Of a DNA stretch of 8,025 bases, positions 1 through 7,404 are shown one piece after another. The DNA comes from an uncultured Collinsella sp. GTDB lineage: Bacteria > Actinomycetota > Coriobacteriia > Coriobacteriales > Coriobacteriaceae. The first letter of the stretch is position 1; every line of letters begins with the position of its first letter. Location: NCBI GenBank assembly GCA_900754445.1, contig CAAECW010000122.1, positions 1-8,025 of the forward strand. Reading direction: 5' to 3'. Position numbers and translations under genes: made by a program. The notes beneath the pieces are model-generated. The model was given only the letters and a program-made list of their open reading frames with translations, searched no databases and was not told the DNA's origin.

Positions 1-3000
1 CAGTCGTCACCGTTTGGTCGCCAGTGTTGGGGATCGCCGAACCGTTCTTCTTGCCGCCCTGGGCCTTGTCGCCTGCGGGCTTGCTCGTCTGGCCGCCACC
101 GTTCGAGCCGTTGCCGGAACCCTGGTTGCCCGAACCTCCGGTGTTGCCCGAGCCGCCCTGGTTGCCGGAGTCGGCATCCTTGAGGCCCTCGATGGCCAGC
201 TTGAGCTGGTCATAGGCCGCCTGGAGCTGGGTGTCGGAAGCATTCTCATCACCCAAGACATCCTCGGCGTAGGTAATGGCGTCCGTCAGGGCCTTGACGG
301 ACTCGGCCGTCTTTCCCTTGGTGTCAGTCTCCTTCGCCTGCTTGACCAGGGCCTTGAGCTGTTTCTTGGTCGGGTTCTCGACCGGGGTCACCGGGGTCTT
401 CTCGAGCGCGTTGCGAGCACTCTCGAGTGCCTTGAGTGCCTGGTCGACCTCGTCCTGCGTGGCGTTCTCGTCGCTCAAGATGGCGCGGGCGCTCGCCAAG
501 GCGTTCTGGAACACGGTCCAGGAAGCCTCGGTGTAGTCGCTGGCCTTAAGGTCGCCGGCTGCAACCTCGGCATCAACCTTTTCAATCGCGGCAGTGAGGT
601 CGTCCTTCGCCACCGGATCGGGAACGGCCGTACCGTAGAACTTGAGCTCCGCCATGCTGCAGTAGGCGTCAACGCTGCCACCGCCGGCGTGGAGCACCTT
701 GACGGTCACGTAGCGACCGCGCGCGACACCAAAACTCATCTGCTTCCAGTCGCCACGGTCGGTGAGCACGCGGCCGTCGTTGTCGAAGGTAAACGTACCC
801 ATCGACGTGGCGGTGCCCATCTCATAACCGTCGGCGGTATCGGAGACCAGCACCTCGGCCTCAAAGATATCGCCGTTCGTGCCGCCGTCCTGGCGCGGCA
901 GGAACGTGACGTCGGTGAGATCGTAGTCGCGGCCCAGGTCGACGGTCAGGTGCTGGGGCATACCGGCATTATAGGCATAGTCGCTGTGCCAGAGCGTCTG
1001 TTCGTCGCCGTCAAGAGCGTTGACGGCGTTGCTGCCCTCGTAGTCGGCCTCGCTCGAGAAGCCGGTCACCTTGACGTTCTCGCGGTTCTCGGGCGTGTTG
1101 ATGAGGCTCTTCTCATCGACGGGGCGCATCTTGAGGCCGTCGATTGCCTTCTCGATCTTGGCCGTGGCGTCTGCGACATCCTTCTTGTTATAGCTGCCCT
1201 GGCCGCCGTCGAGGAGCTTCTGAGCCGCCTCGACCGCAGCGGTGAGAGCTGCATAAGAATCCTTGGTGTAGACGGACTCGCTGTAGCCCGCGGCCTTGGA
1301 AAGCGCTGCCATGAGTGCAGAGGTGTCGACACCAGCCTTGACCTCGGCCTCATAGGATGCGGTCTTGGAGGGATCGAGTACCGATGCCACCGTGATCGTT
1401 GCCTTGCCCGCCTTGTTGGCACGCAGGTAGTAGTTCACGCTATCGCCGGCCTGGACAGCGGAGACGCTCACCACAGAGGGGTCGGAACTCTCGACCGTCA
1501 CGTAGGGGTAGCCGGCGCTCTCAGGCGTGGCCTTGGCGTCGACGAGCGTAACATCACCTTCAAAGAACTCGGTCTGGTTCTTGCCCAGCTCGACGCCCTC
1601 GATGGCCTCGACACCCTGCGTGTAGTTGAAGTTGATCTCGCGCAGCGTGAGCATCTGGTCACCCGATGCCTCAAGCGGCGTGATCTCGACCTTGGTCGCC
1701 TTCTTGCCCTTGTTCTCGGCAGAGAGACCAAAGGCGTAGCGAGCCTGGAAGGAATCGTACTCCCCGCCCGCGAACTCCTGGGTCGAGCCATCCTCGAACG
1801 TCACGACGGCCTTGATCTTCTGCACGGTGCCGTTACCGCCGTTGCGGTTGACAACCTCGACGGCATCGAGCTTCGATGGCGTCTTAAAGGCAAATGTCAT
1901 CGTGGTGGGAAGCTTCACGTAACTCGGAAGCTTGCCCTCACTGTCCCAGTTGCCGCTCCAGTCCCACAGGAACTCAAAGCCGTTGTCGCCCTCGTTATTA
2001 TCGAACAGCGCGTTATAGCTCTTCTGCTGAATAAGCTTCTCGACGTTGGTGCCGTCATCGGTAGTGAGCTCGTCGTTGGTCATCGTGATGTCGAAGGCGT
2101 CGCGGCCGTACTCGGCGACCGTGGGCTGCGGAACGTCCGGCATCGTCACCGTGCCATCGCTCGCAAACTCAAGTGCGTCGCACGCCGGGCCAATGAGCCA
2201 AGATGTCGAGGGCAGTTCAACCTTGCCGGCGGTCTTGGCCTTGAGCTTGAAGCTCGCCACCGCGCCGGTGCCGTTGTAGAGCTTGCCATCTCCGCGGTTG
2301 GCAAAAGCGAGGTTGATGGTCTGCGTGCCGTCCTCAAACTGGATCTTCTCGCGCGACAGGTTCTCCATGCCGGCGGTCGAACCATCCTGTGAGATGCTCT
2401 CGGACACAAACTCAAACTGGTCACTCTTAAAGTTGACGAGCGCGCCCAGGGCGTTGACGTTCTTGGCGTCGGCCGCATAGACATCGACGGTGATCTCATC
2501 GCCGGCCTCGACCTCAGTCTTGCTCGGAATCACCGCAAGGGTACCAGCGACCTTGCCCTTCTGCTTGGTGCCGCCGTCGAGCCCCGCCATGGTGAACGAG
2601 TAATCGTAGACGTCGTAGACGCCGTTATTGTTGAGGTCAGCAAAGTGGTCGCGGATCTGCGAGTTGAACGTCGAGGCATCGGACCCACGGTTCTCGAGAC
2701 CCAGATAGTTCTTCATGTTGGAGTAGTCGCCATCGGAGATCGTTGCCTTGTTGAGGTTGGAGCCCACGGCGAAGCCATCCGTGCCGTCGGTCTTGTAGAT
2801 GGCGATCTCGGACGCGGAGAAGAAATTGCCGACCGAGGCGAGCGGCGTCATACGCACGTAGCGTGCGGCCACGGCGCCGTCGAACGCCACCGTCTTACAG
2901 GCGGCGGAGCGCTCCCAATCGACTTCCTGGGTGGTCCAATGCGTGCCGTCGAGGCTCGTCTCGATGCGCATCTTGGTCACGGTGCCATTGCCGGCGTCGT

Positions 3001-6000
3001 CACGCGGATAGTACTCGAGCTTGTCAAGCTTGTAGGCCTTGCCGTAATCGACCGTCAGGGCCTTGCCCAGATCGTTGCCACCGGAGTGGAAACCGCCGTC
3101 GCCCGACTGGAACTCATGGTCGAAGGCGAGATCGGCCTTGTGGCTGCCATAGAGCGAGCCCTCCCAAGTGATCTTCTCAGCTGTGGGGACGTTGCGCCAC
3201 GGGTCGAGCGCGGAGCTCGCCTCGAGCACGTCACTCCAGGCGGAGTAGCCATCGGCGTTGCGCGAACGAATCTGGTAGGTATGCTTGCTGTTGTAGGCAA
3301 GGTCGGCATGCGTAAACTCCGCCGCATCGCCCACGGCGAACACGGTACCGTCTACCTTAAGGTCGTAGGAGGTAGCACCATCGACCTTTCCCCAGGTGAG
3401 CTTGATGCTCGTGGGGGTGGTGGCATCCTCGGGAGCGGCAAGGTTCGCGGGTGCGGAGAGGTTCTCGTTGAGGCGGTCGACGGCCAGCGTGGCATCGGCG
3501 TTCACGAAGCCGCCGAGTTCGAGCGTCTGCGCCGCTGCAGCGACATCGGTCTTCGCGAACTTGACGTAGACCTTGGGGTTCGTGGTGATCTTGGTGTTGT
3601 TGAAGCTCTCGCCCTGCTCGGCCTCGGTGCTGTCTGCATCACTGCCGTAGTGGTTGAGGTTGGGGGTCTCGTTGTAGAAGTAGACCGCCTGGCCGGCCTC
3701 GGGGTTCGCGGCGTCAAAGGCCTCCTGCGAGTTGACCTCAACCACGTTGAGCGCGGAGCCACCGTTCTTGGCGACAACGCTCGTGGGCTTGGCGGACACG
3801 TTGGCCACGAAGGTCGTGGTGCGGTTGGAGTCGTAGCCGTTGTAGCCACCCTGCGAGGCTTCGGCGGTAAAGGTCGCGGTGCCGCCCGTGGCCTTGGAGC
3901 TGTAGACGGTACTCACATGCTCGCCGTAGGAGATATTGTCGATCGTGCCGTAGGCATCGTCCTCGGTCGTGTTGTTCTGGATGGAAGAGCCGTCGTCCTC
4001 GTACTGCGTAAAGGTGCCGTCACCCTCGGTGGCGAAGAACTCGACGATACGCTGGCTGCGGTCGGTACCCTTGGTGTTGGTGTCGCTCACGGCCTCGGGG
4101 TTGTTGTTCTCGGCATACATCGGCACGATGGCGTTGGCCTTCACAAACAGCGGCAGCTTCCAAAGCGGCGCATCGTAGTTGTTGAGGACCTGGCCGCCGC
4201 GGTACTGCTTACCCGAGAAGTAGTCAATCCAGATGGTGGGATTCTCGTCGGTGCCGTAGTTGGGAAGGTAGATACCATTGCGAACGTCGTTGCCGTTCTC
4301 ATCTGCCTGGGTATCCTGATACACCGGTGCCACCAGGAAGTTCTCACCAAACATGTACTGATACTGCGTCGAGGTGCTTGCGGCGTACTCGGAGTTGTCG
4401 GAGAGCAGCATGGCGCGGATCATGGGCAGGCCGGTATCGCCGTTGCCCGTGTCGATGTTGGCCGCCGAGGCCGCGCTCGTGTAGATATAGGGCATGAGTT
4501 GCGCCTTGAGCTTGAGGTAAAAGCGCGAAATGCCCGTGTAGGGATCGCCGTGCGTCATGGGCGACTTGCGGTAGGTGCCCCAGCCGTCCATATCGAGCAT
4601 AGAGGGCGTGAACGTCTTCCACTGGTAGTCGCGCGCGGAGATGATGGGGTCGCCACCAAAGATGCCGTCCATATCGGAGCCGATGTTGGGGTTGCCCGAG
4701 AGGCTCTGACCGATATACGTGGGGATGTGGAAGCGGATGTACTCCCAGTTGCCGCCGTACTGATCGCCGGTCCAGATGCCACCAAAGCGCTGCGTGCCGG
4801 CCCAACCGTCAAGCGTGATGATGTTGGGGCGCTTGTTGGCACCGGTCGTCACCGTATCGTAGGCCGTCTTGATGCCGTTGAGGCCAAAGGAGTAGCCAGA
4901 GCCCACCCAAGCGACGTCGGTCTTGAGGGTGGTAATGCCGCCCGTCTTGACCTCGGCGTCGAAATCGCGAAGCAAATGCCACGGGGTCTCGGAGTTGCTG
5001 TCAGGCTCCAGGTTAGACTGGGTCCACAGACCCGTGCTCACACCCTTGGAGTTAGCATACTCGGTAAACTTCTTAAGGTTGTCGACGTTGGCACGCACGG
5101 CGTTGAGGCGCTCGGCTGAACTCGTTCCGTCGGAGTTGACGCCGCCGGTCTTGTAATAACCGTTCTGGCCATAGCCGGCACCGTATCCGTCGTTCGGCAG
5201 GAACCAGCCGAGCGGCATGTCGTTGTCCTCGTAGTCATCGATAACCTGCTGGGCGGAGAACTGGCGGTCGAAATCGGTCGCCTTCATGTTCTCGGTATCG
5301 ACCGTGGGGCCCTCTCCGTTGAGCGTCTCGGCGGCAAGCGTGCCGTCGAGCTTGTAGCCCGTCGACATGCCGGACTCGTATTTAACGTTGCCCTTCTCAC
5401 TCGAAGGCTTGCTGCCCTTGGTCTCCCACTTCTTCTGACCCGAGGTCGTTGACCAGCCATCACGGTTGTAGGCATTAAGGTGACCCAGGTAGAAACCGTA
5501 CTCGGGCAGCAGTACCGGATTGCCGGTCACCTTGTAGTAGTCCTGCAGCATCTCGGTCGCCACGTTCGAGGCGCCCGTTTCGGTTGCCACGAAGTAATAG
5601 GCATCGAACTCATTCTCGCTGTGCGAGGTCGTGACCGTCGAGGAGTCCGTAGAGCCAAAGTCGTAAGAACCCTCGGCAAAGGTGTTGCGAAGCACGCCGT
5701 AGCCGTCGCTCGTCCAGTAGAACGGGTTGGGCGAGGCGACGCCGCCGTCGGTCCAGTTATTAGTGTTGGAGATGGCGATGGTCTGGTTGGTGTGCAAGAA
5801 GCGCCCATTCTGGGTGCCACCGCCAAAGAAGTTCTCGGACTTCTCCTTGGCGAGTGTCTGGACAGTACCCTTCTTATCAAGGTCGAGGGATGCGGACTCG
5901 GAGACCACGACGCGGTCGCCCGATTTAATGCTCATCTTGCCGGTCGCCTTGTCCAGAACCACGGTCGCCTTGCCGCCGGTGATCTCGATAGCGTCGCCTT

Positions 6001-6355
6001 TGTCGACAACCGTTGCGCTCGGCTTGCTGTAGGTGTCCGAGGTGTCGGGCTGGGCCTGAATCTTAGCCGTGTGGGACTTGCTACGCGGCGTGGCGTACTC
6101 GGAAAACTCGCCTTTGGGGTCGACGTTGTAACGGAAAATGCCGTCCTCTAGAAATGTGATACGCCCCTTAATGCCGTCGGCGAAATCGATGTCGACGACG
6201 TTCGAGGCTGACTGGGAAACGGTCGCCGAGTCGACGCCCTTGAGCGGCGTGGCAATCGCCTGCTGGGGGCTGGCGAACACGAGAGTCGCCGCTGTTGCGA
6301 CGAGAACCGCGCTTCCCTTCACCCACCGTTTCGTGAAAATGGAATTCCTACGCAC
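1..6355 (-). CDS. Cell-wall-anchored multi-modular GH31 glycosidase, probable alpha-N-acetylgalactosaminidase (3' end outside window)
   Basis: Seen: one uninterrupted minus-strand frame of 2,118 codons, open at the left edge. It starts at GTG 6355, five bases after AAGGAG. Residues 1-35 form a signal peptide (basic start, hydrophobic core about 15-28, AIA before the cut). Approximate modules: GH31 N-terminal sandwich 40-270; catalytic barrel 275-640, with nucleophile candidate D480 (KTDVAWV) and acid/base candidate D531 (WTGDQYGGNWE); C-terminal sandwich 640-745; DUF5110-like 760-960; fibronectin III 966-1048; discoidin/CBM32-like 1050-1188; dockerin-like 1190-1262; cohesin-like 1265-1405; discoidin-like 1420-1578; Big-like 1580-1672; FIVAR 1673-1744; discoidin/CBM32-like 1746-1910; FIVAR 1914-1990 and 1994-2061; Ser/Gly/Asn linker; IPNTGD at 2108-2113. 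Known: GH31 retaining enzymes cleave alpha-glycosides with two aspartates. Inferred: the opening sequence and module set resemble, from memory, Enterococcus and Bacteroides GH31 alpha-N-acetylgalactosaminidases, so mucin O-glycans are the likely substrate. Alpha-glucosidase or alpha-xylosidase activity is not excluded. It appears monocistronic on this side; membrane anchor and tail are missing. Confidence 0.93.
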   Translation of the reverse strand, partial: MRRNSIFTKRWVKGSAVLVATAATLVFASPQQAIATPLKGVDSATVSQSASNVVDIDFADGIKGRITFLEDGIFRYNVDPKGEFSEYATPRSKSHTAKIQAQPDTSDTYSKPSATVVDKGDAIEITGGKATVVLDKATGKMSIKSGDRVVVSESASLDLDKKGTVQTLAKEKSENFFGGGTQNGRFLHTNQTIAISNTNNWTDGGVASPNPFYWTSDGYGVLRNTFAEGSYDFGSTDSSTVTTSHSENEFDAYYFVATETGASNVATEMLQDYYKVTGNPVLLPEYGFYLGHLNAYNRDGWSTTSGQKKWETKGSKPSSEKGNVKYESGMSTGYKLDGTLAAETLNGEGPTVDTENMKATDFDRQFSAQQVIDDYEDNDMPLGWFLPNDGYGAGYGQNGYYKTGGVNSDGTSSAERLNAVRANVDNLKKFTEYANSKGVSTGLWTQSNLEPDSNSETPWHLLRDFDAEVKTGGITTLKTDVAWVGSGYSFGLNGIKTAYDTVTTGANKRPNIITLDGWAGTQRFGGIWTGDQYGGNWEYIRFHIPTYIGQSLSGNPNIGSDMDGIFGGDPIISARDYQWKTFTPSMLDMDGWGTYRKSPMTHGDPYTGISRFYLKLKAQLMPYIYTSAASAANIDTGNGDTGLPMIRAMLLSDNSEYAASTSTQYQYMFGENFLVAPVYQDTQADENGNDVRNGIYLPNYGTDENPTIWIDYFSGKQYRGGQVLNNYDAPLWKLPLFVKANAIVPMYAENNNPEAVSDTNTKGTDRSQRIVEFFATEGDGTFTQYEDDGSSIQNNTTEDDAYGTIDNISYGEHVSTVYSSKATGGTATFTAEASQGGYNGYDSNRTTTFVANVSAKPTSVVAKNGGSALNVVEVNSQEAFDAANPEAGQAVYFYNETPNLNHYGSDADSTEAEQGESFNNTKITTNPKVYVKFAKTDVAAAAQTLELGGFVNADATLAVDRLNENLSAPANLAAPEDATTPTSIKLTWGKVDGATSYDLKVDGTVFAVGDAAEFTHADLAYNSKHTYQIRSRNADGYSAWSDVLEASSALDPWRNVPTAEKITWEGSLYGSHKADLAFDHEFQSGDGGFHSGGNDLGKALTVDYGKAYKLDKLEYYPRDDAGNGTVTKMRIETSLDGTHWTTQEVDWERSAACKTVAFDGAVAARYVRMTPLASVGNFFSASEIAIYKTDGTDGFAVGSNLNKATISDGDYSNMKNYLGLENRGSDASTFNSQIRDHFADLNNNGVYDVYDYSFTMAGLDGGTKQKGKVAGTLAVIPSKTEVEAGDEITVDVYAADAKNVNALGALVNFKSDQFEFVSESISQDGSTAGMENLSREKIQFEDGTQTINLAFANRGDGKLYNGTGAVASFKLKAKTAGKVELPSTSWLIGPACDALEFASDGTVTMPDVPQPTVAEYGRDAFDITMTNDELTTDDGTNVEKLIQQKSYNALFDNNEGDNGFEFLWDWSGNWDSEGKLPSYVKLPTTMTFAFKTPSKLDAVEVVNRNGGNGTVQKIKAVVTFEDGSTQEFAGGEYDSFQARYAFGLSAENKGKKATKVEITPLEASGDQMLTLREINFNYTQGVEAIEGVELGKNQTEFFEGDVTLVDAKATPESAGYPYVTVESSDPSVVSVSAVQAGDSVNYYLRANKAGKATITVASVLDPSKTASYEAEVKAGVDTSALMAALSKAAGYSESVYTKDSYAALTAAVEAAQKLLDGGQGSYNKKDVADATAKIEKAIDGLKMRPVDEKSLINTPENRENVKVTGFSSEADYEGSNAVNALDGDEQTLWHSDYAYNAGMPQHLTVDLGRDYDLTDVTFLPRQDGGTNGDIFEAEVLVSDTADGYEMGTATSMGTFTFDNDGRVLTDRGDWKQMSFGVARGRYVTVKVLHAGGGSVDAYCSMAELKFYGTAVPDPVAKDDLTAAIEKVDAEVAAGDLKASDYTEASWTVFQNALASARAILSDENATQDEVDQALKALESARNALEKTPVTPVENPTKKQLKALVKQAKETDTKGKTAESVKALTDAITYAEDVLGDENASDTQLQAAYDQLKLAIEGLKDADSGNQGGSGNTGGSGNQGSGNGSNGGGQTSKPAGDKAQGGKKNGSAIPNTGDQTVTT
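17..34 (-). other. Sortase sorting motif IPNTGD (residues 2108-2113 of the GH31 protein)
   Basis: The codons read Ile-Pro-Asn-Thr-Gly-Asp directly after a Gly/Lys-rich linker. This is the LPXTG-type pattern with Ile in place of Leu. In the family the motif is followed by a hydrophobic segment and a basic tail; here only QTVTT follows before the window ends, so the anchor itself is not seen. It implies covalent attachment of the enzyme to the cell wall by a class A/E-like sortase. Confidence 0.82.
92..169 (-). repeat. Ser-Gly-Asn-rich linker repeat within the GH31 gene
   Basis: These 26 codons (about residues 2063-2088) repeat the short unit SGN(Q/T)GG with variations. At the DNA level this is a run of similar GGC/AAC/CAG triplets. 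It separates the last FIVAR domain from the sortase motif and probably acts as a flexible wall-spanning spacer. Such tracts often vary in length between strains. Confidence 0.75.
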
Positions 6356-6360
6356 CTGGA

Positions 6361-6366
6361 CTCCTT
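6361..6366 (-). promoter_or_regulatory. Ribosome binding site of the GH31 gene
   Basis: AAGGAG lies five bases upstream of the GTG at 6355 and fixes the start. An ATG 22 bases further upstream is out of frame. The next in-frame GTG (codon 12) would remove the basic residues of the signal peptide, so GTG 6355 is preferred. Confidence 0.8.
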
Positions 6367-6735
6367 CCCTCCGACATGCGGAAGTGTCGCGGACGCGCGC
6401 CCTGCAGCATGGGCGAACGCATCAAACGGGGGGGGTGTTCGGTACATTCCGTACAATTGGCCCACCCGTTACCAAGGGGTCAACTGGTAGTAACCAGATA
6501 GCCACCTATTAGGTTGAATCAGCATACGGGAGCAGTTGCGCAACCAAGTTCGAAATTCTCCCAGCGGCATTAAAATGAACGTAGACGGCTAAGTGGGGTC
6601 CAAAAGCCATACCAATTGGTTCTTCAACCAAATACCAATTAAGCAAAAATGTACTGTTTATCTGGTATTACATAGACCATACCTTTACGTACGTTGGCTG
6701 ACTTTGGGCTTAAATGAGCAATCGACAGAGGGTGG
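6367..6735. promoter_or_regulatory. Upstream control region of the GH31 gene, no gene found
   Basis: This stretch has no credible coding frame and is more A+T-rich than the gene. Reading away from the gene it holds a run of eight G:C pairs (6428-6435), a tandem nonamer TTCGGTACA/TTCCGTACA (6438-6455), a 5-4-5 inverted repeat CTGGT-AGTA-ACCAG (6484-6497), the 10-bp palindrome ACCAATTGGT (6611-6620), and ATACCAATT twice (6609-6617 and 6632-6640), 23 bp apart and so on the same helix face. CCATACC also recurs at 6607-6613 and 6677-6683. Any of these could be operator sites for a sugar-responsive regulator, but no -35/-10 pair for the minus-strand gene is good enough to assign. Confidence 0.45.
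6428..6435. repeat. Eight-base G homopolymer (C8 on the sense strand of the GH31 leader)
   Basis: Eight consecutive G:C pairs lie 73 bases upstream of the GH31 start codon, between the candidate regulatory repeats and the ribosome binding site. Tracts of this length can slip during replication and alter promoter spacing or leader structure. Whether it lies in a promoter spacer or in the 5' leader is unknown because the transcription start was not identified. Confidence 0.7.
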
Positions 6736-6938
6736 TGGACAGTTAGTTCAGATATGTATTTTTTGGCGGTGCTAATTGGCGCTAACAAACTGGTTTGGGC
6801 CGCTTTAGACCCGATAATAGGTCCTTCTCGCTCTTGCCCGTACGCCTTTATCAGTTCAGACCACCTAAAACAGCTCAATCGAGCCCAAATCGCCCTCCAC
6901 GCGGCCTCAAATAAATACAAATCTGAACTAACTGTCCA
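6736..6938. repeat. 203-bp element bounded by 29-bp inverted repeats (MITE-like or structured RNA)
   Basis: The left arm at 6736-6764 begins TGGACAGTTAGTTCAGAT. The right arm at 6910-6938 is its reverse complement with 27 of 29 positions matching. The 145-bp interior has a further inverted pair, TTTGGGC (6794-6800) and GCCCAAA (6883-6889), a third partial copy of the arm core, AGTTCAGA, at 6853-6860, and small hairpins. No transposase or convincing reading frame is inside. No clean target-site duplication is visible: AGAGG abuts the right end (6939-6943), but its left copy (6727-6731) is four bases away from the arm. It could be a miniature inverted-repeat element or a transcribed RNA closed by a 27-pair stem. 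Confidence 0.65.
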
Positions 6939-6962
6939 AGAGGAGTGCCCCACGGATAGGAA

Positions 6963-6997
6963 AAGGCTCTGGCGAATCCTCTAATCGCCAGAGCCTT
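6963..6997 (-). terminator. Rho-independent terminator of the toxin-antitoxin operon
   Basis: A perfect 13-bp stem (6963-6975 with 6985-6997) includes the GC-rich core GGCTCTGGCGA and closes a nine-base loop. On the minus strand the stem runs into TTTT (6964-6961); on the plus strand the T run is only two bases, so termination is for minus-strand transcripts. It lies 56 bases beyond the toxin stop codon and separates the toxin-antitoxin operon from the downstream repeat element and GH31 gene. Confidence 0.85.
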
Positions 6998-7053
6998 GCC
7001 AAAACCCGTGTGTCTGGAGCACATCGCCGCATACCAGTCTTTCACCCATGAAG

Positions 7054-7404
7054 CTAGAGATTTTCTTCCGCCCACTTCTCAAAATCAACCGCTCGCCTTT
7101 GGGCAGTTCGGTACACTTCCATGTCTTCGCGAGCGCCCACCACGACGATGGCCATTTTCCCTTTTATCTTGATGAGGCGATACACAATCCGAATGCCACT
7201 TCCTCTGAGCTTGATTTTCATAAAGCCTGTCAAATCTGTACCGGCCTTGTTTCCAAGGGGTTTACCGAATCCGCCTTCGTTCTGCGACAATGGATTCGCT
7301 CTGATTTTCTCGATGGCCTTAAGCACGTTCTTTCGTTGGGAGCCGTCCAGACGCTTAACATCCTTGAGAGCATCCGGGTAGAAAGCGACTTCGTACCCGC
7401 TCAT
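7054..7404 (-). CDS. RelE/ParE-superfamily type II toxin
   Basis: A 116-residue basic protein. Seen: YEVAFYPDALKDVKRL at the start followed by a helical stretch to about residue 37, the GKPLGN turn (47-52), the strand pattern KIKLRGSGIRIVYRL (63-77), and GAREDMEVY (90-98) near the C-terminus. This matches the helix-hairpin plus beta-sheet fold of RelE/ParE toxins. K63, K65, R67, R72, R92 and Y98 are candidates for the basic and tyrosine residues that RelE-type ribonucleases use for ribosome-dependent mRNA cleavage. The length is slightly above the usual 85-100, with an added tail RRAVDFEKWAEENL. ATG 7404 overlaps the antitoxin stop as ATGA and has only a weak GAGG ten bases upstream, so translation is probably coupled to the antitoxin. 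RelE-like mRNA cleavage is more likely than gyrase poisoning, but sequence alone does not settle this. Confidence 0.88.
   Translation of the reverse strand: MSGYEVAFYPDALKDVKRLDGSQRKNVLKAIEKIRANPLSQNEGGFGKPLGNKAGTDLTGFMKIKLRGSGIRIVYRLIKIKGKMAIVVVGAREDMEVYRTAQRRAVDFEKWAEENL

Noticed and set aside
14..2392. A 792-codon plus-strand open frame
   Set aside because: It lies antisense, in codon register, to the GH31 gene. Its translation is low-complexity Leu/Val/Arg/Gly-rich with no recognisable domain, whereas the minus strand gives clear FIVAR, discoidin-like and sortase motifs.
2645..5119. An 824-codon plus-strand open frame
   Set aside because: It has the same antisense register and low-complexity composition. 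The minus strand carries the GH31 catalytic motifs and fibronectin III, dockerin-like and cohesin-like modules here.
5480..6151. A 223-codon plus-strand open frame
   Set aside because: It is a third codon-register antisense shadow, opposite the N-terminal GH31 domain.
6478..6483. TTGACC (minus strand) as a -35 box for the glycosidase
   Set aside because: No acceptable -10 hexamer lies 16-19 bases downstream; the sequence there is CCAATTGT.
6593..6775. A 60-codon plus-strand frame
   Set aside because: It is short and ends inside the left inverted-repeat arm. The GQLVQICI it encodes recurs in a minus-strand frame only because the two arms are inverted copies.
6639..6953. A 104-codon minus-strand frame, GTG start, across the inverted-repeat element
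   Set aside because: It reads through both inverted-repeat arms, has no convincing ribosome binding site and resembles no family I recognise. The repeat structure explains the sequence better.
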